A DNA stretch of 64,000 nt, taken from positions 1-64,000 of the IMG/VR virus record IMGVR_UViG_3300018059_000012; one strand, written 5' to 3'. Shown here one piece after another: positions 23,881 to 32,663 of the stretch (its first letter is position 1; each line of letters begins with the position of its first letter). A model generated the notes under the pieces. That model made no database searches, was not told the origin of the DNA, and saw only the letters and a program-made list of their open reading frames with translations. Made by a program: the position numbers and the translations under genes. This DNA is from a virus.

Positions 23881-24206
23881 TGACCAGGCGTGAGTTGTTC
23901 AGGCAGGTGTTAGGGACCACCGCGACGGCGATGATTCCAGTCGGGCTGCGCATGCCGCAATGGTACGGGACGCTCGGGCAGTGGATGCATCACAGCGAGT
24001 ATGGTGTCCGTCGTCTCGAGAAGCTGAAGCAGCTCGTGGAAGTCCCAGGCAGCGCATTCAGCACGATCCCATCAACGTTCATCACGTACAACACGCCAGG
24101 CTTCACGCGATTCACCGGATGGGTGGGACACTACGAGACTGCACCCGCGCGCATTCTCGGGTGGATGGATCAGTCAGGGCGTGTGTGGTGGGCCAAACAA
24201 CCCTAA
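23880..24206 (+). CDS. Small protein with Tat-like N-terminus
   Basis: 108 residues. MTRRELFRQVLGTTATAMIP resembles a twin-arginine signal (T-R-R-x-L-F), with a modest hydrophobic core. The mature part is rich in Trp, Thr and Gly (ITYNTPGFTRFTGWVGHYE). The gene at 24809 has a similar N-terminus and may be a distant relative. Function unknown. Confidence 0.5.
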   Translation: MTRRELFRQVLGTTATAMIPVGLRMPQWYGTLGQWMHHSEYGVRRLEKLKQLVEVPGSAFSTIPSTFITYNTPGFTRFTGWVGHYETAPARILGWMDQSGRVWWAKQP

Positions 24207-24220
24207 CAGGAGGACCGATC

Positions 24221-24427
24221 ATGGCCAAGAAGAAAGACGACGAAGAGGGTGCTGAGGGTGGAGCGCCCCAGCGCGGGTCGTTCGAGTCGGTGAAGGCGGA
24301 GCTGGTCCAGCTCGAGCAGGAAGTCAACGCGGCGATCCGGGTCAACGAGATCGGGGAACGGAGTGAGGTCGATCAGATCCTGACCACCATGCAGCGTCGC
24401 CTCCGCGACGTCAACAAGACTGTGTGA
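24221..24427 (+). CDS. Small acidic/helical protein
   Basis: 68 residues; ATG 24221 follows AACAGGAGGACCGATC. Charged N-terminus (MAKKKDDEEGAEGG), then a helix (FESVKAELVQLEQEVNAAIR) likely to form a coiled coil. No family. Confidence 0.55.
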   Translation: MAKKKDDEEGAEGGAPQRGSFESVKAELVQLEQEVNAAIRVNEIGERSEVDQILTTMQRRLRDVNKTV

Positions 24428-24450
24428 TCTTATACGATGAGTGAGCCGGC

Positions 24451-24780
24451 ATGTCTAGGCAGCGCCATATGATCAAGGGTTCGAACGGCGGTGTGACGTG
24501 GAAGTATGTTGGTGGTGCCGCGATCGGCCTGGTCATTCTTGGTGGCAGCGGCTGGCTGACATTTCAGCAGAGTCAACTCGGCGGTGTTTCCGTGGCTGTG
24601 GAGAGGACGAAAGAAAAGCTGGCTGAGCAGACGACGGATCAGGCGGTCACCAAGACAAAGGTGCAGGACATCGACCGCAAAGTCGATGAGGTGCGGAAGG
24701 ATGTCGCTGACATCAAGAGCACGCTTCAGCAGATCCTGATCAATCAGCAGATCCAACAACTCCGCGATCCGAAGCGTTGA
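24451..24780 (+). CDS. Membrane-anchored coiled-coil protein
   Basis: 109 residues: a basic N-terminus, one transmembrane helix (YVGGAAIGLVILGGSGWLTF), then a coiled coil (VQDIDRKVDEVRKDVADIKS). This shape is shared by XhlA-type and inner-membrane spanin-like proteins, but the position is far from the lysozyme gene. Function open. Confidence 0.5.
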   Translation: MSRQRHMIKGSNGGVTWKYVGGAAIGLVILGGSGWLTFQQSQLGGVSVAVERTKEKLAEQTTDQAVTKTKVQDIDRKVDEVRKDVADIKSTLQQILINQQIQQLRDPKR

Positions 24781-24785
24781 TCATG

Positions 24786-24800
24786 AACGACACAGGAGGG
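24786..24800 (+). promoter_or_regulatory. AACGACA leader element with ribosome site
   Basis: AACGACACAGGAGGG, identical over 15 bases to 38541-38555, located 8 bases before the ATG at 24809. Confidence 0.5.
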
Positions 24801-24808
24801 TAAGCGGG

Positions 24809-25075
24809 ATGGACAGGCGAGGATTCCTCAGGTACTTGCCGATGCTGCCAACATTGCCGGCAGTGGCGATGCAGCACATCACTCCGATACAGAAGATCAT
24901 GACGAGCGAGACCACGAGGCCGACACTCATGAAGGGTGGGCTCTTCAAGACGCGGCAGTCGTGGGAGGTGCTCGCCAATGGTGGTAAGCGGATCATCGAG
25001 CATGTGACCTGGGTGACCGTGAACAACGAAACCATACCCGGTAGTACGCGGTGGATCCAGTATGCAAGGCGTTGA
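24809..25075 (+). CDS. Small protein with Tat-like signal
   Basis: 88 residues. MDRRGFLRYLPMLPTLPAVA has D-R-R-G-F-L-R, close to the Tat consensus S/T-R-R-x-F-L-K. The rest is short, basic and beta-rich (WEVLANGGKRIIEHVTWVTV). Strong AGGAGGG ribosome site. Phage Tat substrates are uncommon; the hydrophobic core is short, so this needs care. Confidence 0.5.
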   Translation: MDRRGFLRYLPMLPTLPAVAMQHITPIQKIMTSETTRPTLMKGGLFKTRQSWEVLANGGKRIIEHVTWVTVNNETIPGSTRWIQYARR

Positions 25076-25799
25076 AAGCGAGAGCGGTGGGGTCATGGTC
25101 GCTGTCCCATCCAGCGGTCTGACTCGCTACATCACCTTCGAGATGTCAGTCGAAGGGGTTTTCGTTCCACGGCATTCCACGTATGCGCGGCCATCGAGCA
25201 GCAGCCCGGCGTGGAACCGGAATGAAATGATCAGGCGGGCCAAGCCGGAGATCTCCCACTTCTTCTTCGTCGATGATGATCACATGTTCGACCAAGAGCT
25301 GATCATGAAGTTGTTGGCGCACAAGCTGGAGATCGTCTGCTGCTTGACCCTGCTGAGCAAGCCTCACTTCTGGCCGGTGCTCTTCGCGGATGAGGTAAAG
25401 GTGAACGGCAAGACCAAGTGGCAGTCCGTGCCGTGGACGGAGTTGGATCACAAGACAGGGCTCTACGGCCCGGTGTGGGCAGCGGCAGGCGCTGGCATTC
25501 TCGTGGCGAAGACACTCACCGATCGCATTCCGGATCCATGGTTCGCGCTCGGGCAGTACTCCAAGGATGAGTGTCATGAGGATATGTACTTCTACGATCG
25601 GGTCCGTGAGGCTGGGGTGCCGATCTACGTCGATGTCGAGGCCGTGCTTGGGCACACGGCGCCATGTACGGCGATGCCGGTTCGTGGTGATGATGGGCTC
25701 TGGCGCGTCCAGCTCGTCTGGGAGAATGGGGAGACGGTCACCCTCGATCGCAAGGACTCGATGCTGAAAGCACAGATCCTTGCCGGAGCCAGGCCATGA
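25062..25799 (+). CDS. Glycosyltransferase-like protein, GT-A fold
   Basis: 245 residues. FFFVDDDHMFDQELIMKLLA is a GT-A type DxD strand. AAAGAGILVAKTL and DECHEDMYFYDRVREAG (the ED acceptor motif) follow, and GHTA closes, as in phage GT2-like enzymes. The first about 25 residues are variable; ATG 25098 is an alternative start. It continues the glycan theme of the block. Confidence 0.65.
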   Translation: MQGVESESGGVMVAVPSSGLTRYITFEMSVEGVFVPRHSTYARPSSSSPAWNRNEMIRRAKPEISHFFFVDDDHMFDQELIMKLLAHKLEIVCCLTLLSKPHFWPVLFADEVKVNGKTKWQSVPWTELDHKTGLYGPVWAAAGAGILVAKTLTDRIPDPWFALGQYSKDECHEDMYFYDRVREAGVPIYVDVEAVLGHTAPCTAMPVRGDDGLWRVQLVWENGETVTLDRKDSMLKAQILAGARP

Positions 25800-26131
25800 A
25801 TCGCTTCATCGAGTTGCGTCTGGATGGACTGCTGCCGGAGCACATGCAGGGTCGGCAGGTCAACCCTGGTGAGTACCTCGGGCAGATCATGGTGATCAAT
25901 CGTGCCTCGCACCCACTGGAGCGCGTCGAAGTGATCGATGAGACGCAGCGGATGGATGTCCTCTTCTCCAGTGTGCGTAATGGCGATGGTGTCCGTGAGC
26001 GCTTGCGGCTGGGAACGATCCTGCCTGGTGGGCGGGCTGTTTGCCATGCCAGGCTCTGCAAACAAGCGATCGAGGGTCGCTTACAGATTCGCGTTGATGC
26101 GCTTGCACCAGTGGAGACGGTGACGGCATGA
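25796..26131 (+). CDS. Hypothetical protein
   Basis: 111 residues, beta-rich by composition (RFIELRLDGLLPEH, GRLQIRVDAL), no motif. ATGA overlaps on both sides. Confidence 0.5.
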   Translation: MNRFIELRLDGLLPEHMQGRQVNPGEYLGQIMVINRASHPLERVEVIDETQRMDVLFSSVRNGDGVRERLRLGTILPGGRAVCHARLCKQAIEGRLQIRVDALAPVETVTA

Positions 26132-26448
26132 ACATCATCTTCAGTCTCTCGCGGTACTTCTTCAAGCGGACTAGTGTGTACGAGTGGGATCGTTGGACGA
26201 TTCAGCTCCTCTGGATCCTGAAGATCAAGATCGATCGGCAGTGGGTGGATGATAAGCAGTACAATCCACTCTACTGGACGAGTGTGAGGATGTGGCGGTA
26301 TCGACATCCGATCTGGTTCAGACGACAGATCGGGCTGCGCATTGATCGTTTGATGATCGATCGAAAGGTGGGCATGTTCTGGTTGAGTCGTGATCGTGGA
26401 TCACGTGGGCGGTTGCTCATTCCATTCCGTCGTCTCAGGGTGAAGTGA
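26128..26448 (+). CDS. Basic Trp-rich hypothetical protein
   Basis: 106 residues, very rich in Arg and Trp (YWTSVRMWRYRHPIWFRRQI). N-terminal IIFSLSRYFF could touch a membrane. No family. Confidence 0.45.
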   Translation: MNIIFSLSRYFFKRTSVYEWDRWTIQLLWILKIKIDRQWVDDKQYNPLYWTSVRMWRYRHPIWFRRQIGLRIDRLMIDRKVGMFWLSRDRGSRGRLLIPFRRLRVK

Positions 26449-26708
26449 TGAGCGTCAAGCTTGGGAACGGCTTGGTGGTGCCGGATGAGGCGATCATCCT
26501 CGACATGGGGTCACGTGGGGAGCAGACCGGGAAGGTGGACTTTGCAGTCTGGTGCGTCCCGATGATTGCCTACAAGGGTGACGCGGCGGTAGTGCTCCAG
26601 GTCACGCAGAAGCCGATGACCCCACCGCAGCTCGCGACAGGCGTGATTCTCACCCGATCGATGCTGCAGCAGATGCTCGTCGACATTCAGATGCGGCCGC
26701 GATGCTGA
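26448..26708 (+). CDS. Hypothetical protein
   Basis: 86 residues from ATG 26448 (TGATG). Strand-rich with Val/Ile runs, and a C-terminal helix (SMLQQMLVDIQM). No motif recognised. Confidence 0.45.
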   Translation: MSVKLGNGLVVPDEAIILDMGSRGEQTGKVDFAVWCVPMIAYKGDAAVVLQVTQKPMTPPQLATGVILTRSMLQQMLVDIQMRPRC

Positions 26709-26992
26709 ACGCCGAATCACGATTCAAGTGGGCAATCAAGGATGCCTGGACGAAGGGGATCTATCCCGGGCCGACGTTCTTGAATGCGCTCATCCACAAC
26801 AGGAAGAGTGATAACCTCAATAGTCGTGAGACCACCTGGCGGCGTGAGGTGATGACAGAGCTGGGCATCCCACTCAAGCGCCCAAAGGGGAGCAAGGCGG
26901 CGAAGCGGCAGATGACAGGCAGACGTCCACGGGCGATCATCCCCAAGATTCTCTGCTGCATGAACACACCAGGGTGCCGCTGCTGTGCCTGA
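26702..26992 (+). CDS. Hypothetical protein with Cys-rich end
   Basis: 96 residues. WAIKDAWTKGIYPGPTFLNA then RRSAxx-like basic part, and a tail CCMNTPGCRCCA with five cysteines. A helical N-terminus followed by RETTWRREVMTELGI resembles small DNA-binding proteins. Uncertain. Confidence 0.45.
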   Translation: MLNAESRFKWAIKDAWTKGIYPGPTFLNALIHNRKSDNLNSRETTWRREVMTELGIPLKRPKGSKAAKRQMTGRRPRAIIPKILCCMNTPGCRCCA

Positions 26993-27203
26993 ACCCAAAA
27001 AGCCTCGGCGTCGGCGGATCACCAAGCCACGCTGTGGCTGCTGTGGGGCGACGATCTACGTGAGTCGGCAGCAGTGCCTGGTGATCATCGGTCACTTCGA
27101 GAAGGAGAACGGACAGGCCGAACAGTACGTCATGCCTGTGCATCTCGAGTGTGCGAAAACATCCAGACAACTTGCCTTCGATGCGGGGATGCGGTGTAAC
27201 TGA
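26985..27203 (+). CDS. Small zinc-finger protein upstream of terL
   Basis: 72 residues from GTG 26985. PRCGCCGATIYVSRQQC and HLECAKT give a zinc site with a strand between. One-base overlap with terL. Confidence 0.5.
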   Translation: MPEPKKPRRRRITKPRCGCCGATIYVSRQQCLVIIGHFEKENGQAEQYVMPVHLECAKTSRQLAFDAGMRCN

Positions 27204-28993
27204 TGTTCTACCGAACCGGGATGCGCTATCTGGAAGTCCCGCCCGATCTAGAGGAGATCGAGCAGAGCGCTGAGGTCGAGCAACACCTGGTGAACGTCGC
27301 GTCTCGCTGGTTCATGAATCCTGTCGCCTTTGTCTGCGAGGTGCTCCAAGCCCAGCCCGATCCCTGGCAGTGTGATTTTCTCGATGCCGTTGCGGATCCA
27401 GACCCTGAGAGTGAGAACATCGCCCTCAGAGCGTGTCATGGTCCAGGCAAGACCACCACCTTAGCGTGGGCGATCGACTGGTTTGCGGCGACACACCCGT
27501 ATGCGAAGATCCCCACCACTGCCCCAACATTCAACAAGCAGGTGCGAGATATTCTCTGGGCTGAGATCCACAAGTGGTGGCGCATCGGCCTTGACAACCA
27601 GGAGATGCCCGAGGCGCAGTGGTTGCTCAATCAGTTCGAGCTCACCACCACCCGGCTCTACGCCAAGCACGCCCCAAACGAGTGGTTCGCGGTCGGCATC
27701 GCCTCGTCAGAGCCGCTCAACATCGAGGGTTATCACAGCCCGTATCTCCTTGCGGTCTTCGATGAAGCCAAGGGCGTGAAGAAACAGATCTGGGAGTCTG
27801 TCCAGGGCATGCGCACCACCCAGGCTGCGAAGCTGATTGTGGCTTCTACCCCAGGCGGCCCACTCGGTGAATTCTACAAGGTGTTCACGCAGTATCGGAG
27901 TACGTGGAAGCGGACGTTCGTCATTCATCCACGGGCGCTACAGGCGACGCTGAAGCGGAAGGAAGCCGCGCCGTACTCCAAGGGTGGGACGTACTACAGT
28001 GACCGCGTCAGGCCGGAGTGGATTCATGAGCGGGCTGAGGAGTGGGGCACTGACTCCCCGGCGTACATCGCCCGTGTCATCGGGGACTTCCCCACTGTTG
28101 AAGGCGATGTGCTCATCCCCTACTCGTGGCTCAGTGAGGCCGAGGATCGTGATGAGGGGGTGGGCGGGGATCTCGCCGTGGTCTCCTGCGACGTGGCGCG
28201 GTACGGGCGGGACCGGACAATCCTCTTTGCCGGCAGCGGAGGGACGGTGAACTATGGTGAGAGTATCGCACGGACGCCGGCGGAAAGCCTGTCCCCCGAT
28301 GCCACAGAGGCAAACATTGGGGCAAATCCTCGCCAACCTCGGTATCGATCCGTCGACGCGACGGCTGACTCCTGTCGGCGAGTCCGGCAGATCACTGGTG
28401 GCGATGTCATCGTCGTCGACGACACGGGTGTTGGCGGTGGCGTCACTGACATCCTCCGACGCAAGGGTGAAAAAGTCATTGGTATCAATTTTGGTAGTGC
28501 CCCGACCGACCGTCCGAAGGATGCTGAAGAACGCGAGGCTCGCAAGCGCAAACACCTCCTCGACTCCAAGTTCGTCAACCTCAAAGCGGAGATGGCTTGG
28601 GCGCTCAGGGGGGCGTTCGAGTCAGGTCTGATCGGACTCGGGCAACTCCCACCCTCCATCAGAGATGCCCTCGTCGCGCAGTGCAGCATGGTCAAGTACG
28701 AACTGGATCAGTCAGGACGCATTCGCATTGTCGACCCTGATGAACAGGATCAACTCGCGGCGGCTGCTGGCACGCTCGAAGGCAGGAAGTCGCCTGATCA
28801 CTTTCACAGCCTGATCCTCTACTGGTGGATCGCCGGGAACCTTGGCCGTGGCGTCAAGCCGAAGTCAGGCAGTCCGATTCCATCGGGCATCAAACGCTTG
28901 GGCTCGTCAGGGCAGGCGCAGCGCAGTATGACCCCGAACGCGCCACAGACACGCGGACCCGGGCAGGCAGGTTGGGTGAAACGGCGCTACTGA
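27203..28993 (+). CDS. terL: Large terminase subunit
   Basis: 596 residues. ATPase domain: Walker A CHGPGKTT (residues 78-85) and Walker B LLAVFDEA (Asp187-Glu188). Nuclease domain: CDVARYGRDRTIL with Asp330, then VIVVDDTGVGGGV with Asp406-Asp407, the RNase H-like metal site. TerL drives DNA into the prohead and cuts the concatemer. Overlaps the zinc-finger gene by one base. The TerS-like candidate is far upstream at 10993. Confidence 0.92.
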   Translation: MFYRTGMRYLEVPPDLEEIEQSAEVEQHLVNVASRWFMNPVAFVCEVLQAQPDPWQCDFLDAVADPDPESENIALRACHGPGKTTTLAWAIDWFAATHPYAKIPTTAPTFNKQVRDILWAEIHKWWRIGLDNQEMPEAQWLLNQFELTTTRLYAKHAPNEWFAVGIASSEPLNIEGYHSPYLLAVFDEAKGVKKQIWESVQGMRTTQAAKLIVASTPGGPLGEFYKVFTQYRSTWKRTFVIHPRALQATLKRKEAAPYSKGGTYYSDRVRPEWIHERAEEWGTDSPAYIARVIGDFPTVEGDVLIPYSWLSEAEDRDEGVGGDLAVVSCDVARYGRDRTILFAGSGGTVNYGESIARTPAESLSPDATEANIGANPRQPRYRSVDATADSCRRVRQITGGDVIVVDDTGVGGGVTDILRRKGEKVIGINFGSAPTDRPKDAEEREARKRKHLLDSKFVNLKAEMAWALRGAFESGLIGLGQLPPSIRDALVAQCSMVKYELDQSGRIRIVDPDEQDQLAAAAGTLEGRKSPDHFHSLILYWWIAGNLGRGVKPKSGSPIPSGIKRLGSSGQAQRSMTPNAPQTRGPGQAGWVKRRY

Positions 28994-29550
28994 TGCGAAG
29001 CAGTGAGGATCTCTTGCTCACGCGGCGGCACCTGAGCATTGCCTGTGTTGGGAACGGGACGCCACGCGTGGCCAATGGCTCAATGATCGACCGCTTTGAT
29101 GTTGTGATTCGCTTCAACAACTATCGCCTCGCCCCATACGAACATCTTGTCGGAGTCAAGACAACATGGCGGTGTACATCGGGATGGGGTGACATCGAGC
29201 GTCGGGTGTCGCACCCGGAGTTCAGTCCGTTTCGTGCTGATGCGCCACAATCACTCCATATCCCCTGGTACACCGCGCGGCAACCTGAGCACCCACTCCG
29301 GACAGCGGAGTATGATATCAGACTGGACTGTCTCAAGCTTGGGATTCAGGCGCCGTCAACAGGCTTCGCCTGCCTGCTGCTTTGTGCAGCCCTGGCGATG
29401 TCGGTGACCATCTTCAATTTCGATGGTTTTCTCACACCACCCTACTGGACGCCTGATGCGCCGGTGATCAGCGGGCATAGTCGTGATGAAAGGGTGGCAC
29501 TCAAAACCTTAATTGGGATGCAGCAACCAGGAGCAATGCGGCAAGTATGA
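28993..29550 (+). CDS. GT29 sialyltransferase-like protein
   Basis: 185 residues. All sialyl motifs can be read: motif L (VGNG at about 18-21, IDRFDVVIRFNNY, VGVKTTW), motif S (PSTGF at about 121, a Leu/Ala helix, then NFDGF) and the VS-like HSRDE near 161. GT29 enzymes transfer sialic acid from CMP-sialic acid; bacterial members exist but I cannot tell their donor. No signal or membrane anchor. TGATG start after terL, so it is expressed with packaging genes. Confidence 0.75.
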   Translation: MRSSEDLLLTRRHLSIACVGNGTPRVANGSMIDRFDVVIRFNNYRLAPYEHLVGVKTTWRCTSGWGDIERRVSHPEFSPFRADAPQSLHIPWYTARQPEHPLRTAEYDIRLDCLKLGIQAPSTGFACLLLCAALAMSVTIFNFDGFLTPPYWTPDAPVISGHSRDERVALKTLIGMQQPGAMRQV

Positions 29551-29563
29551 AAGGTGGTGCGTG

Positions 29564-31216
29564 ATGGATTCAGTCGGTAATGGACCGGAATCGAAAGACG
29601 TCTTGGCCGTGCTCGATGGGGAGCGGCAGCCAGGATCGGTGCTTGAAGGCAATGGGGTCAGACCCAAGGCGGGTGCGAAATGGGGGAAGTGGCTGAGCCT
29701 CCCGCAGTACGATCCGGATACGAAGTCCGGACCGAACAAGTTCATCACAAGCACCTACGAGTATGCCAAGCGGTTTGCGATCGTGGATCCGTCAATCGCG
29801 ATCGGTGAATCCTGGAAGGGGGATGAGGCCAAACACGGTGTTGAGATTCCAGGATTGCCGAGCAAGATCATTCCACGTGATGTCGCCGGTGTCATGCTCG
29901 TGCCGTCGCGTGAGGGGCGGCGCTGGCGGCCAGTGGAAGTCAGGAACTACGCCGAGCTCAGACAGCTCGAAGAAAGTCGCTGGGGCCGAGATAAGCGGCA
30001 GATGGAATCCTGGGGCCGATTCATGGAAGCGCCAGGGGAGCCGTATACACCATCAGGATTCTCCAACTCACCCGGTGGCGATGCGACACGCCTGTGGGAT
30101 ACGGAATTCGTCCCGACGATGGGCGGGCCGTTCTACAAGCAGCTCTATATTCATGATTATCTCAAGATGCATTCGACTGCGTTCGCGATGGTGAATCACA
30201 ACGCGCTTGCCGCCGCGGCGATTCGGATCATGGAGCGGTTCACGATCGGGCGTGGGATCTCCTATGCGATCAAGGATGATGAGGTCAGGAAGGTCTGGGA
30301 CAAGTTCTGGCGGCGGAACAACATGAAGCAGAAGTTCAAGCAGATGGCGCGGGATCTCCCCTGGCAGGGTGAGCTCATGCTTCGATTCTACGAGAAGTCC
30401 AGGGGCGTGACGAACTTCAGGGTGCTCGATCCATCCACCTGCTGGGAGGTGGTGACCGACCCTGAGGACATCGAGGAGGTGTACTACTACCACTTTCAGT
30501 GGCCGACGCCCTATCAGACCTGGGTAAGCGGGAATATTCCATCGTCACGGTACATCGTCCAACAGGTTCCGCCCACGAATATCATGCATATCAAGGTGAA
30601 CATCAGCAGTCAGGAGAAACGGGGCCGCAGCATTCTCCTGGCAGCGATGCCCTGGCTCCAGCGCTTCAACGACTTCTACAATGGGCAGACAATCAAGGCG
30701 GTGCTCGAAGCGAACCTGGTCTTCAAGATCAAGGTCAAGGGTGATCAGACCGACGTTGATAGCTTCCTCGAGAATCCGGCACTCACGGAGCTGCCACCCC
30801 CAGGTGGTGTCTGGATCGAGAACGAAGCGGTGGATCTGACCGCCACGAGCGCAGTGCTCACCGCCGGGAGAGGTAGTCAAGGGATCGGGCAGCAGATCGC
30901 GAGTATCGTTGCGGCGTCGATGTTGCTCCCGAACGAGTATTTCAACATCGAGTCTGGGGCGGCAGCCCGAGCGACAGCGCTGGTCAGGACGGATCCGGCG
31001 GTCAAGACCATCGAGGATCAGCAGCAGATTCTCAAGGAGACCGGGCAGCAGATCTTCGAGCGTGTCATCGCCGAGGCGATCAACGCTGGGGTGATTGATC
31101 CAAGCAAGGCCAAGCATGCCAACCCGGATACGACCATGGACAATGGGCAGGATGATGAGGATCGTGAGATCAAGCCTATGCGAGCCCAGGCGCGGCTAGT
31201 CAGGACGGTGGCGTAA
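29564..31216 (+). CDS. Portal protein
   Basis: 550 residues from ATG 29564 after AAAGGTGGTG. Portal character: position after terL, a long acidic/Trp-containing N-terminal arm, the mid-part LYIHDYLKMHSTAFAMVNHN and RGRSILLAAMPWLQRFNDFY (a conserved portal helix), and a C-terminal helical QQIASIVAASMLLP segment. The portal ring is the DNA gate and the start point of head assembly. Confidence 0.8.
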   Translation: MDSVGNGPESKDVLAVLDGERQPGSVLEGNGVRPKAGAKWGKWLSLPQYDPDTKSGPNKFITSTYEYAKRFAIVDPSIAIGESWKGDEAKHGVEIPGLPSKIIPRDVAGVMLVPSREGRRWRPVEVRNYAELRQLEESRWGRDKRQMESWGRFMEAPGEPYTPSGFSNSPGGDATRLWDTEFVPTMGGPFYKQLYIHDYLKMHSTAFAMVNHNALAAAAIRIMERFTIGRGISYAIKDDEVRKVWDKFWRRNNMKQKFKQMARDLPWQGELMLRFYEKSRGVTNFRVLDPSTCWEVVTDPEDIEEVYYYHFQWPTPYQTWVSGNIPSSRYIVQQVPPTNIMHIKVNISSQEKRGRSILLAAMPWLQRFNDFYNGQTIKAVLEANLVFKIKVKGDQTDVDSFLENPALTELPPPGGVWIENEAVDLTATSAVLTAGRGSQGIGQQIASIVAASMLLPNEYFNIESGAAARATALVRTDPAVKTIEDQQQILKETGQQIFERVIAEAINAGVIDPSKAKHANPDTTMDNGQDDEDREIKPMRAQARLVRTVA

Positions 31217-32208
31217 TGCCCAAGACACCTGAAGTCATCGACCTGCAGGACATTCGCGACGCGCTCCGCGATGAGCGGCCGTCGAGCATCCAGACGTTAC
31301 TCGCGGAGGACACGAAAGAGCAACCCTTTCAGCTTGATCTCTTCAGGCTTGCGCTTGGCGCACAGCTCGAGCGGTTCGAAGAGGGCAACAGTTACGGTGG
31401 GAACATCAGCGGACGCGATGCCTTCGAAGCCCCATGGACGCCGGTCCCACTCTTTCAGGCCGAGGAGTTCATCGCGAGTCACAAGCGGTACGCGCTCGAG
31501 ATCATCTTCCCCACGGTGTTCGAGGAAGATCGTTCCATCAAGATCAAGGACATTGCGACGGCACAGGGCTTGGACTACGCGAGCCATCAGTGGGCGGCGG
31601 AGCAGGTCGCGAAGGAGTTGGGACGCGAGGATTTCAACTACAAGCAGGAGATCGCGCAGATCAAGGTTGAGCGGAACACACTCCCGCCACCGCCTGGGAT
31701 GGAGGAACCGCTGCTGGATCCGAACGCCCCGCCTGCTGCGCCGCCATCAGCGAACATGCCCAAGCCTGGATTCACCCAGGGTGGGATTCCACAGGTGCCC
31801 AGCCGGTTGCCTGAGATCGCGCCGAGTGATGAGGAAGCCCCAGGCAAGCGTGATCAACTCTCAGGCCCAGTGGTGGCGGAGTTCAAGCGACAGCAGAAGC
31901 AGAGTGAAGCCAGTACGCGCTTGCTTACCTACACGCTGACAGTTCTCGGTGAGACCATGAAGATGATCAGTGAGAAAATGGGCACGCCACCGCAGCACAT
32001 TACGATCGAAGGAGCCAGGGTGATTGTCCCGAAATCTGATGCCCCTGATGTCATCGTCAGGAATGATCTCACTGTCCCACCGGCACCTGCCCCAGCACCA
32101 GTAATCGTCCCGGAAGTTCGTGAGCGGACGTTCGAAGTGGTGGAGCGTGACCCACTCGGGTTTGCCAAGAGCTTCCGTGAGCGGTACCTGCCGAAAGAAG
32201 CGGTCTAA
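31216..32208 (+). CDS. Head-region protein, possible portal-associated factor
   Basis: 330 residues, one-base overlap with portal. Globular N-terminal 150 residues, then a Pro-rich linker (PPPPGMEEPLLDPNAPPAAP), a helical part and a Pro/Ala/Val stretch (VPPAPAPAPVIVP). Such layout fits a scaffold or portal accessory protein. No family match recalled. Confidence 0.5.
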   Translation: MPKTPEVIDLQDIRDALRDERPSSIQTLLAEDTKEQPFQLDLFRLALGAQLERFEEGNSYGGNISGRDAFEAPWTPVPLFQAEEFIASHKRYALEIIFPTVFEEDRSIKIKDIATAQGLDYASHQWAAEQVAKELGREDFNYKQEIAQIKVERNTLPPPPGMEEPLLDPNAPPAAPPSANMPKPGFTQGGIPQVPSRLPEIAPSDEEAPGKRDQLSGPVVAEFKRQQKQSEASTRLLTYTLTVLGETMKMISEKMGTPPQHITIEGARVIVPKSDAPDVIVRNDLTVPPAPAPAPVIVPEVRERTFEVVERDPLGFAKSFRERYLPKEAV

Positions 32209-32210
32209 GC

Positions 32211-32651
32211 ATGGCGCGGGTCATTCTGAGCGAGCAAGGCGCCACGCAATTCCTCAAGCAACAGGTGGGTCTCGAGGAGGCGGAGCCGCTGTGGCTCAGA
32301 CTCTACGGGAACCCACATCAACCGAATCGCAAAGATGATCTGGCCAACTACACCGAGTGTGGCGGGCATGACTACGCGCCGAAGCTGATCAAGGCGTCGG
32401 AATGGACGGTGATCAATCTCGAACATGGGCTTGTGGGTGTGATCGCCCCAGCGCAGATCTGGACGTTCGGGGATGGTCCACCGATGCGGGTGTACGGGAG
32501 CTATGCGACAGGTTCACGGCGGTCACGTCTGCTCTACTGGGGTGATGCGCTCGAGGGGAACTACGTCCTGGTCGAACGACGTGGACAACAGCTCGAAATT
32601 CAACCGTGTCTCATCAGGGCATTGGCACCCGATTCAATTGTCGGAGGATAG
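32211..32651 (+). CDS. Virion-region protein, unknown
   Basis: 146 residues. The segment APAQIWTFGDGPPMRVYGSY then SRLLYWGD is a pattern often seen in small structural phage proteins (a WTF.. strand, Gly turn, VYG strand). No function can be stated. Confidence 0.55.
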   Translation: MARVILSEQGATQFLKQQVGLEEAEPLWLRLYGNPHQPNRKDDLANYTECGGHDYAPKLIKASEWTVINLEHGLVGVIAPAQIWTFGDGPPMRVYGSYATGSRRSRLLYWGDALEGNYVLVERRGQQLEIQPCLIRALAPDSIVGG

Positions 32652-32663
32652 AAAGGAAAATCT

